A stretch of DNA of 64,000 nucleotides from Immersiella caudata (lineage: Eukaryota > Ascomycota > Sordariomycetes > Sordariales > Lasiosphaeriaceae). The DNA lies in NCBI GenBank assembly GCA_030512335.1, contig JAULSU010000001.1:1798001-1862000 (forward strand). Reading direction: 5' to 3'. The notes below the pieces were generated by a model. That model worked only from the letters and a program-made list of their open reading frames with translations. It had not been told where the DNA came from and did not search any database. Positions 1 through 10,021 of this stretch are shown one piece after another. The translations under genes were made by a program, and so were the position numbers. Every line of letters begins with the position of its first letter. Position 1 is the stretch's first letter.

Positions 1-2157
1 GCGTCTCCGTCATCCGTACCCATGGCATATGGGAAGAGACGAAGACCGACGACGCCGCCGAGAATCTGGATGCCATGAGAAGCCTCGGGTGGAGATTCAG
101 ACGGTTCCGCTAACAATGCTGCCCGCCTCTTCCTTTCGCTGGTCGATCACCCAAGTGGGCGGGGGCGGTGCCTGGCCTGGATCCATGCCTCGGTGCATTG
201 CAGAGGTCGGTCCCCTTTCCTGTCCTTCCCTCCTCGAAGCCGAAGGCTGCGCCCGTCCCGATGGCTCCCTTACGTTCCCGTATCCGCGGTTCCCTGACGG
301 CCAGTGAGCTGTTGTCTGCCGGACCGCTGATGGCTCCCCACGCTCACGGGCGCACCCACCTACCTGGTGGCCACTCTTCACGTAATCTGTCGGGTGGATT
401 TTTGCGCCCGCCATCACGATCTCTCTGACTGGGGTCACACAACATTTATCCCGTCGCTCCTTCCGTCTACCCTTCACGCCATCCTACCTAATAACTCTAG
501 TCGAGTGCAAGACAATCAAGCGATGCCATGCATTTCTTCAGCCATCTCGACCTCAAGTTACTTGCACTCGTGCATCTCCGGACCCCACGCCAGCTCTCCA
601 GCTCCCATCCCCCAGTGCACCCTCGAACCCAAAGCTCGGGTTGCAAGCCACCGCAGCGTGCGTATCGAGGTGTGCACTCCCCTTTCTCCGCAGGGCTTTT
701 CGCCGGGAGGTTAGGTATGGAGCCATCTCATCCGCACGCCCCTAGACCAACCCACTCCTCGGGGTAGGCTAGAAATGCCAGGCCTAGCACCCTGTCTCTT
801 TGCCCCGCGTCTTGTCTCCTGTGGGTGGTCACTCTCGATCTCGGCCACCTACAGCAGCATGGAAAGCTCCTGCTGGGCCGACAGCGCCACCTCCACCGCA
901 TTGGCTGCGATGCCGATAGTGGAGGTAATATCTCGCCATCTCTCCGTCACTTCTCGCTAAGGAGTACTCGTTACTGTTATCCCCCTGTCGCTGGCAGCTG
1001 CTTGCTGCTACTGCGCGGCGCATCCTTCTCGGCGCTGGTCTCACTTACTTCGATCCGTCTAAGCCTTCATTACCAGTCCAAGACGGCGCGGCACAACCAA
1101 GTGGCAGGTACATATCCGCCGCCCTTGTCAACGAAAATGGAGAGGGGGCGTCGTTTTCCAGGAGCAACACCTCAGTCTTTACCCACCCCTGAACGACGAG
1201 GAAGACAGGGTGGCATGTGCGTTGCCATCCGACCCTCCTACGAAGGCGCACCGACCGATCTCAGCCAAGCAAGACGTCTCCTCTTCCCCCATTGTTGCGC
1301 GGCCTCTAGATACCTACGCAGACCCCCTGGACATTTTACGGTCTTTGCTCGATCTTGGCGACCGACAGCACGGGAGACCAGCGGTGCGTCCACAGTACTT
1401 GGCACAGCCTTGCCTACTGCATCCTAGTCCAGGGACGCTACAGAGTGGACAGGGAGGTACCTTTACCGTGTGCCCGGGTTTCGCTTCCAGTCGCCGCCTA
1501 CCCTGCGGTGACGCCCCAGAGCGGCGCCTCAAACCGCACACGTCGAGCTGGGCTCCCCGGTAGCTTACACTTGTTGTGCTTCTGTTGGACTTGGACAAAT
1601 CTTCCTCCCCTCTGCTCCTGACGGAAGAGAGAACAAACGGGGGCGCAAGAAATCCGTTTTGGGTGTCTCTGGCATCCGCCTCGATCAAAGGGAGTCCTTA
1701 TATCTGTCGACAAAGACGCCCAAGACACCGCCCAAACATGTCCTCGTGGGCATCCCCTTCAACATCACCCAGTCACCAACTTTGCCTTGGCAGCAACGTC
1801 AACCAGGTTCTCGGCCACATCGCTCACATCGCCCACACAGTGGCGACTCTTCCCATTGCTCTCCACACTCCTCAAACTTTCCTCGCCGCCGCAGTCCGAG
1901 CTGACAGCTGGGCATCCCGAGCTGTCGTCCAGCCCTTAGCCACTCTATTCTTCGGTGCGTGCACTCCGCTGCATCCCACCCCTATGTCGGACCCCCTTTG
2001 ACCCCCTGCCAACAATCCCATCCTCCCACTCAGGTAGGTGACGGCTAATTGGAGGGGTGGGAATGCGGTGCATCCCAGTTTTTCAAAGAACAATGTGACC
2101 CTGACGCCAGTTGTTGAGCCGCACTAGGCAAAGGAACCAGCCAAACTCACGGTAAAG
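1..2157. other. Upstream region without a recognisable gene
   Basis: No long frame here reads like a known protein family. The plus strand is rich in C and T, especially from about 1700 to 2150, which fits a promoter or leader for the dioxygenase gene starting at 2158. One short minus-strand stretch (849-956) looks like an exon and is treated as a finding. Otherwise I see nothing supportable. Confidence 0.4.
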
Positions 2158-3563
2158 ATGTCCGCCAATTCGGGTCCTGTTGTCGCAATCACGCCAATCG
2201 CAGGCGCCTCCGGCAATGGCCCAGCTATTCAGCCTAACCTTGAGACCCCATTGCTCCCTCCTGGATTCCCATCGGAGCTCAGAGCCGAGATGGCCTGGTC
2301 CGGGCCCCATTTCCGAGACCCATCTGGGTATACCATCGTGGTCAACGATGCGGAAAAGGCCGAGTTGAGGGCAGCAGTTGAGCATTACAAATGCAAGTAA
2401 CAACATCTCCACCTCTAGTCCCTTGTCCTAGTCTCACTACTAACACTACCCAGCCCTTGGCCAGGATGGTGACTTGGTGGATCCCAAGTCATTTCCACTC
2501 CCCAACTTGGGGCCGAAGTTATTCGCTATGCGCCACGATGTTCACAATGGCAAAGGTTTTGGCGTCATCCGGGGTCTCGATCCTGCCTCGTTCGTTGTCG
2601 AAGATCTAAACTTGGTGTGGTTGGGGGTCCAGTCTTACATCGCCGAACAGCGTGGCTGCCAGGACAGGCGTGGCAACATGCTAGGTGAGAGGTCATCAAA
2701 GTGTACCTCCTCATGGCGCTGGCTAACGGCTGGATCAGTGCACATCGTTGCGGACAACAGCACGAAGCAGGCCGCAGAGCACCATCGGCACTCGACCAAG
2801 CCAATCGTGAGTCGAGTGAACCACAGTCCTTCAAACTCCTTGGAATTGAAGCTAACTAGGATCATCAGACATTCCACAACGAGGAGTCGGGTGATGTCGT
2901 TAGCTGGCTGACCCGTAGCACCGCCGCATCTGGTGGCAAGTGCATCATCTCCTCAGCCTACACGGTTTATAACGTTTTGGCTGCTACACGCCCAGATGTC
3001 GTCCGGACCCTGGCACGATCTGATTGGCCATTTGCGTTGTAAGTGCTTCATTTGCAGGGGTTCTCTCCCCCCTCCTCCCTTTCCATGTACGACTACCAAA
3101 GTCTAACAAGTACAACAGGCCACGATTCCAATGCAGACCGGTCATTTTTTACCAAAATTCACGCCTTATCATGAACTTTGGTCGAGCTGCTCTGCTGGGC
3201 AATGATGCCCATCCGCGCCCCAGTCACCTGCCCACTCTCAACTATCGGCAAATCGAAGCGTTAGACGCCATTGAGACCATCGCGCGAGCCACGGAGCTGG
3301 AAATACAGACGCAGGCAGGAGACATGCACTTTATCAACAATCTTGCGATCCTCCACCGTCGCGAAGGATTCGTCAACGGAGACTCTCCTAGCGAGAAGCG
3401 TCATTTGGTGCGCATGCGGCTCCGCAGCAGCGAGCTCGGCTGGACGATACCGGATGCTCTACGGCGCAGCTGGGACGAAGCGTTCAACAGGAATGGCTCT
3501 AAACACTGGCATCTGGAACCGATGCCGTCCTTCTTTTTTCCTTTGCGCCGGCATCCCAACTAA
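2158..3563 (+). CDS. TauD/TfdA-family Fe(II)/2-oxoglutarate dioxygenase
   Basis: Predicted exons 2158..2392, 2454..2684, 2739..2806, 2869..3038 and 3119..3563 give 382 residues, a normal length for the fungal TauD/TfdA (clavaminate-synthase-like) family. Enzymes of this fold hydroxylate small substrates using Fe(II), O2 and 2-oxoglutarate; the substrate here is unknown. Visible landmarks are HNGKGFGVIRGL in the N-terminal third, a metal-binding H-x-E (TFHNEESGD) at the start of exon 4, and the distal block INNLAILHRREGF followed by RHLVRMRLR, which supplies the second His and the 2-oxoglutarate Arg. Glutamate in place of the commoner aspartate in H-x-D is also found in clavaminate synthase. 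Intron 1 must use a GC donor to keep the family-typical HYKSLG reading. The gene stands alone, with no biosynthetic neighbours to suggest a substrate. Family certain, function uncertain. Confidence 0.85.
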
Positions 3564-6500
3564 GAAGGGCTGTGTTTCTAGGGTCGCATTTTCTATTTCT
3601 CTTTGCAAAAGACCTGCCCCTTGGGTCACTGTTCCAGCATCATATTACTCGGTATTTATTGACGAGATACCAACCAGGACTACGGTGGGAAAGGAATGGG
3701 AAAACGGCACATTTCACAGGAATGGCAGTGCTCACAGAATCTGTGGAGACACCCAAGTTGCGCATATTTCGACAACTGCTTCACAGCAGGTTATTCAGCA
3801 AGAACGTTCTACGCCTCTGCATTACTCAAATAATTGGATCTCATTCATATTCTGCAAAGTGGACATGGACATCCCCCGACTCTTCAATTGCGGTCCCATA
3901 GACCCCAGCCACACGCCGCTGTGTGCGAGGGACTCTGACATTCGTCTGGCAACCAGCGCGGTTGCCGTAAAAGATGCTCTTCGTGACTATAGGCTCATCG
4001 GTCGTTATGTCTCGCGGCGGTCCCACGACTGCCAGCCAAGACTGTGCAACCACGGAGTTGGGCTGGCCCACATGGCTTATGGCGTCTGCAGTGCATCTGC
4101 ACTCTCATGCATGTGCAGTGCAACAGTACACTCAGGCTGGGCGGCACCATCAGCCCTTGATCAAGCCCTCGGCACTAGTTGCTGCTACCACCGCCCCCCG
4201 AATACCCGGAGTCAGGCTGTTCGGGGAACGCCAAACCAGCAATTCCGGTCCAGAGGCGACACAAAGCTTCGAAAGAGAGCTGCAGGTCTTCGCGCCACCG
4301 ACCGCTGCTGTGGTACTCAGGTTGTCCTCTAAGCGCGTGAGCCGTGTACATTTTCAGGGCGCCGACCACAAGGAGCAGTTTCGCCCAGCCGTCGAATCCG
4401 CTCCTCCCGTACCTATCTGAGTGCATGACGAGACCAGCCGGTTTAGGCCATGGCTACGGCCACACAGAAGAACCGAGATGCATCAGTTGTCATATATCCA
4501 TTGCGCGGAGCTTCCTTCGGACGAGCTCCCCGGCACACTTGAAGGAAGTCGCCTGCAGGCAGCACCTGAAGTGGCTAGGCGGGGTCACGCTGATCGCATC
4601 GCGAGGACCTGGCATTAGAGCGTTCCCTGCTTCGGCTCCGAGCGCATAATCACTGAGAGCTAGCTTGTGGAGCCGATTTGGATCACACACCCAAGAGAGA
4701 GGGAAAATTTAGGCTGATGCAGTATTGATCATACGAGGCAAGAATTTGCTGCTCTACATCAACGGACCTGAGACCAAACACGGGCATAATTTCTGCTGAC
4801 AGGGCAAGTTGCAGACGCTGGCAGCTGCGGGTGTGGATCGACCGAGCTGCGGGCCAGAAAGGTGTTGGACGCACCGGTGTGAGAACTGTGAGACAGATGA
4901 GCAAGCTTGGTAAGGATTTTCTCTTCAATCTTGGGTCGGAAAGTTCAGCAGAAGAAGTCACAGCCCTCTCCTCTCGCACCCAGACGCTCATTCCATCGCC
5001 GGCGCCCTGGCCACGACGTTCTCAAAAGGTTCGCGACGGATACGCCTTGGCGATCAGAAACGACATAGGACGTTGAATTAAAGTATCGCCACCTGGGTAT
5101 GTTGGTAGATCGCCTTCATGGCAGCAACACAGCTGTATTTGCTGTTCCGGTTCTTGTCAGCCCGCGGCTACCAGGTGTAAACCCGGGGGGCGACTGGTTC
5201 TTCCGCCTGGCGGCCGAATCAAAGGTTGTGTGTGCCCGGGATAAACTCCGGGGGCGGCCAACGTACATGCTGCTCCATCCGATCCATCCATCGATCGGGG
5301 CATCCTTGGGCCCCACCCAGGACACATCAACACCGATCGAAAGAGAGAGTTTGTGCATCTTTTTTTTCCCGACAGTACCGTATCAGGCTTTGATGCGCCT
5401 GCCGCCCGTGGAAACAAAACGCTGACACCGCATTTCTCGATTGGAGGGCGCGGCCCGACTCGTGCCCCTCATCAGTATTGGCGTGGGAAGAAGGAAGAAA
5501 AACGAAAAAAAAAAAACCTCTTCAAGGTTCCAGGGGATGTAATCACGATGACCGATCAAAGCTCAAACTGGTTGGGACGATGACTGCAAGCAGCTCAAGT
5601 CACACCGCTGGATGCGGGACAGCCTCCCGAGCACCTCCCTGTCCACGGGAAACCCAGGCCGAAGCCGGACGACATGACGGCCCCCAGCCAATACCAGCTT
5701 CCAACCGCAATCCCCGCACCGAAGATAGTAATGCCGCCAACAATCTCACAGCACTCTGCCAAGGCCACCAATCGACATGTCTCAGTCAGACGCCCTCGGG
5801 GCGCTAGCTTCGTGAAAAGTGCCTTACCTGGGTAGTTATGAGACATCACCAGCTCGACATCGCCCATGCGGTCGGCGACAATCGGTGGTCGCGCGCCGCC
5901 AAGTCGCCATCTCCGTGTGTTTCCCCTTCCGGCACTGCATTCCGACGACAGCCGGCCTGGCTCGACTGCCTACGTCCCACGGAAAGAGAGGCGCCTCTCC
6001 CATGCAAGGTCTCTCTTCTGGGAGAAGTATCGGAAAATGCGTCCGGGGATGACCGAAGATGGCGGTTTCGGCCCATTCGCTCCGTCCATCCACAAGAACG
6101 CCGCTGGCGGTCTCCGACGAAACACCGTGACCAAGCAAATGAAGACTGCAAGGCCCTCGGTCTTGCGTCACTCTCTTGAGGAACAGGTCCTCGAGGCCTG
6201 TCAAAGGCTTCCGCTGACCACTAGGCCATCTGCCCACAGCAAGCGATATGTCTGCTCCCTCCTTTTCGCTTCGAGGGCAGCTCCATCCGCCACTCCCTTC
6301 CCCTCCTCGAAACCGATCTGAACAACACCTGGCCCCCGCCACCCACGCCGATGCTGTGGCCGGCTCTGGGGAAGTTGGCCACGTGGCTGGAGGGGGCGAT
6401 GGCTCGTCTCGAACCCTCTTGTTCATTGGCAGAACCGCAGACTTACCCCACGAACCAGCCTAGGGGAGATGCGGGAACAGCGCACCCCGAGGGAGCTCAC

Positions 6501-8451
6501 GGGATGGTAGGCTTGGAAATCGGCATCGACTGGCTCTGAGGATCGAGACTATGCGTCCTACGCAGAGTGCTGAGAGGAGACCGCGAAGCGGTCACCATCC
6601 ACGGCTTGGGTTCTGATCAATGAGGTACAGAAGCGGCAGTTCCTGGATAGCAAAAAAAGGGGGGAAATCGTTATGTAAGCGACTGATCTCGTCGTTCAAG
6701 TCGCATAAAACCCCACATTCCGTTGCCCCCCCCCCTCAGTTCTCTACTCGTTCGTACTACTTGAGGAGCTGCATGCTGTTTGAGCAAGGTACTAGCTGCA
6801 GTTTTGACAGTTTCCGCAGACAGTCAACAGAAGGAGACGTCACGGTGCACTTGAAGCGGCTATGGCGGAACAGCGTGCAGACGATGATCAATTTGCATAC
6901 TAAAATGCTGTGTAACTTTCCACGGCCGCAGACTATTACCCGCTTGCCCCCCTCAAACTTGGGTACTAGACATGGCGGCTGCCTACGCCGGTTTGCTCGG
7001 TGGCGGCCACACGCAGACACGCATGCTGGGGTGGTCGCCGACTCGTTTTCCTGTGGACGGCTTGCTCCCTCCTCTCAGCCTACTATGGGGCTGGAGCCGA
7101 CTCAACAGGACGTGATCACCTCGCACCTACTTGGCACTCCAACAGCCAGTAGATGGGCACATCGCATATGGGGTGCGTCTGCCTCTGTCTATGTTTGACA
7201 AAGTTCCTCGCACATTTCCATCCTCACTCCCGGCCGTGAAAGGAGGACGGACGCACCGACTTCTGCCCGGTAGACAGGAGGCCTCGCACCGAGACTATGG
7301 GAGATTGGTATCGGCACCACGGTAGTCCCTACCACTGGCGGCCAAACAACCATACAGCGGGCGCGGTGCTGGTACTGCCGAACAGTACGGATGTGCTTTG
7401 TCGGGTAAGAAACCGCATCGGAAGAGGCCCGGCAGCAGAAATCAACCATCGGGGTCAGCCAACGAAGAGGCTGGAATTCAAACAGCACTCGGGCTGCCTC
7501 TGGTCCCGCCTGTCGGCGCACGAGACCAGGACCAGGGGCGGCGGCTACTTTGGGATAATTATTGAATCAAGTTGCAAGTGGCTGTGTGTAAGGTGGTGGA
7601 TTCAAACATGGTGTTGAGGGGTTTTGTCAGAATCTGTATCTCCCGCGGGTGGCCTTGGGTTACACAGCGATCGACAGCGGGTTACCTGTCGGGGTATCCC
7701 GTCGAAGGTGGTTTCCGACCTCGGGAGTCTCTGGAAATGATGCTCTCACGTTGAGGGCTCTGCACCATAGCTGGAGGCAACGAGAAAGTGATCTGTGTGT
7801 CTTTGGAATTGTCCCTGTTTTCAAAGGTGAATACCAAGGTGCAGTTTGAGAGTTGGCTAGAGATGTATTCACGCTTGAATGCGAAGGATAGGTGCCTCAT
7901 GGAGGTAGTTGGCGTTTGTTATGTGTTGTTGCTGGGCTTGCGAGATTATCGTATTCGTATTTTTTTTAACGACATGGGCAGGCTGGCCAGCGCAAGGGTC
8001 AGGTGTGCCTGTCTCGGGTTGCCCTTGACGAGACTGAAGTCCCGAAGCAACTCGAGAAACCGTGTAATTCTATTGGCCTGTGCTTGTCACAGGTTGCCAA
8101 AGGTTTTTTGCCCTGCCAAGTGACGACAATGTTGTGTCAGTTGGCGCACCCTAACCCTTGTTGGGCAAGTGAAATATCACCAGTGATGGAAAGAGGCGGG
8201 TGAATAAGAGCGGGAAAAAAAAAGGCCCAATGGGAGTTTTGTGAGGGTTTGCATCCTGAGAGGAGAGGTGGTTGCGAGGTCGTGTGCCGTGAGTGCTGGT
8301 GTTTAGCCAATCGGGAAAACTTGCAGATCCCGCCCAACGCGAGCGACGCGTACGCGTCGGCATCCCCACAAACTTGGACCTGACATCGACAAAAAGATCG
8401 CTACCTACGCCTCCTGTCCGCGGCAGGACAGACAGAGACTTGATTTGCACG
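3564..8451. other. Gene-poor interval of 4.9 kb
   Basis: No recognisable protein family or convincing RNA gene. A 12-A run lies at 5505-5516. A small minus-strand frame at 5595-5867 is discussed separately. A CCCTAA telobox-like tract lies at 8148-8158, about 300 bases before the BUB2 start. Frames longer than 100 codons in this interval have no family signature and look like chance. Confidence 0.4.
5595..5867 (-). CDS. Possible small hypothetical protein (doubtful)
   Basis: A minus-strand frame with an ATG at 5867 and stop at 5595-5597 encodes 90 residues if unspliced. It contains a plausible 72-base in-frame intron (5756-5827: GTAAGG donor, CTGAC branch-like element, CAG acceptor). Splicing would give 66 residues with a hydrophobic, glycine-rich centre (IVGGITIFGAGIAVG). 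No family is recognised. There is no start-proximal signal peptide, and the evidence is only reading frame plus splice motifs. Confidence 0.15.
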   Translation of the reverse strand: MGDVELVMSHNYPGKALFTKLAPRGRLTETCRLVALAECCEIVGGITIFGAGIAVGSWYWLGAVMSSGFGLGFPWTGRCSGGCPASSGVT

Positions 8452-8681
8452 ATGCCGAGCCCGACGAAAGAATTGAGAGAGTCCATTACTCTCTTCCCGC
8501 CGCCATCGCCGAATACGCACCGCGCACTTAGGAGACTGCAGTCGGCGCACAGCTTGGGCGCAAAGGCCGCTTACCAGCCATCGTCGCTGATATCCCAGCA
8601 GAGGCTTCAGCAACAGCAGCACCAGCTACAACAGCAGCAACAGCAGCAACAGCAGCAACAGCAGCAACAGCAGCAACAGCA

Positions 8682-8712
<31 letters not shown>

Positions 8713-10021
8713 CAGCAACAGCAACAGCAAGCAAGACCTGCCTCGCCGCCACGCCGCCATGCAAGCACCAACCGCTCGCCGCAACGAGGTCGCGCAAACA
8801 GCGACGCTCCCATGATGCAGTTCATCCCCCCCGGAAGCCGTCGCTCCTCCGTCCTTAGCCGTCGCTCCCTCGCTGCCGACTCCATGTCCCTCGAGCGCCT
8901 CCTTCGCGACGGCCCTCCCAGCGGCGACGTCGAAGGCGCACTCGAAAGCACCCGCTTCAAGGTCCTTGATCAAGGCATCAAAACCGACAGCGACGGCATG
9001 TCCAACCTGCGCATCTACGTCTGGCTCATCCTCCTCAACGCCCCCGTCCTCGAAACCGACGCCTACCTCGCCCTGATTCACCGCGGCGCCTCCCCCGCCT
9101 ACTCCAAAATCCGCAATGACACCTTCCGCACCCTCACCACCGACCCTCTCTTTCGCCGCCGCGTTTCCGAGGCATCCCTCATCCGCCTCCTCAACGCCAT
9201 CGCCTGGCGCCTGCACGACGCCCGCGAAGAACGCGCCAAGGACCACGGCTTCATCCACCACCGCCAGCACCCCAGCGTCAGCAGCAGCTCCCGCCAATCC
9301 CTCCCCGTGGACTCCCGCCCGGGGACAGGTTACGACAGCGGAAGTGGCATGTCATCGCATCCTGCCTCCTCCCCCGCAGCAAAGAATCGGGCAAGGGCGC
9401 TGACGCTCACAACAGAGGGCTCAGAAACCGGCGTGGCCGCCGCCGAGCCGGGAACCTACGTCCAGGGGATGAACGTCCTAGCCGCACCCTTCCTCTACGC
9501 CGCCCGCAGCGAGGCCGAAGCGTTTATTGGATTCCATCAGCTTCTCACGCAGGAACTCCCGGGTTACATCCGCGGCGCGATGGACGGCGTGCACAAAGGG
9601 CTGGCGCTGGTGGATAAGGTGCTGGCTATTGTCGACCCCAAGCTGAGTTTGTATCTGCTGTCGAAGAACATGTCGGCGGAGATTTACGCTTTCCCGTCGG
9701 TGCTGACGCTCTGCGCGTGCACGCCGCCGTTGCCGGAGGTGTTGAGACTTTGGGACTTTTTGTTTGCGTATGGCCCGCATTTGAACATTTTGTGCATTGT
9801 TGCGCAGCTGGTGTTGATACGGACCAAGATTATGGAGTCGCCTAGGTATGTTTGCTTCTACGAAGGGTGATTGAGGAAGTGCTAACGACGAGGACAGTCC
9901 GAATAAGTTGCTCAGGTCTTTCCCGGCGTTGCAGGCGGAGCAGATCAAGGGGACTACGTTGACGATTGTCAAGATGATTCCCGATGATGTCTACGCGGAG
10001 ATTGTGGCGCATGCAAGGTAG
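8452..10021 (+). CDS. BUB2: BUB2/Cdc16-type mitotic checkpoint TBC GTPase-activating protein
   Basis: Exons 8452..9845 and 9898..10021 (intron 52 bp) encode 505 residues. BUB2, with its partner Byr4/Bfa1, is the GAP for the spindle-pole GTPase Tem1/Spg1 and restrains mitotic exit or septation until the spindle is positioned. The TBC domain starts near residue 170 and runs to the C-terminus. The arginine finger IxxDxxR is at 220-226 and the glutamine finger YVQG at 336-339, so both catalytic residues are present. Blocks such as VWLILLNAP, LIHRGASPAY, FPSVLTLCACTPPLPEVL and LWDFLFAYGPHLNIL are those of fungal BUB2. Unusual points are a 34-glutamine run at residues 60-93 in a proline-rich N-terminal extension, and a low-complexity Ser/His-rich insert of about 75 residues (259-333) between the two fingers. 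The last exon, beginning SPNKLLRSFPAL, completes the domain. Identity is secure; the start is chosen as the first ATG before the conserved region. Confidence 0.92.
8629..8730 (+). repeat. CAG/CAA repeat encoding 34 glutamines
   Basis: The tract is built mainly on the nine-base pattern CAG-CAG-CAA, with a few CAG-CAA variants, so it is an interrupted rather than pure CAG repeat. It lies in frame in the N-terminal extension of BUB2. The same bases read on other frames give poly-Leu, poly-Ala or poly-Cys, which are artefacts. Confidence 0.95.

Noticed and set aside
3271..4332. A 353-codon plus-strand frame overlapping the dioxygenase's last exon
   Set aside because: Its first third is the dioxygenase exon read in another frame, and the rest shows no family pattern. 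Lack of stops by chance.
6171..6245. Minus-strand sequence resembling a tRNA D arm (GATGGCCTAGTGGTCAGCG)
   Set aside because: No matching acceptor stem or T arm follows at the right distance.
8607..9297. Minus-strand frames with long poly-Leu, poly-Cys or poly-Ala
   Set aside because: They are the reverse complement of the BUB2 CAG/CAA tract in other phases.
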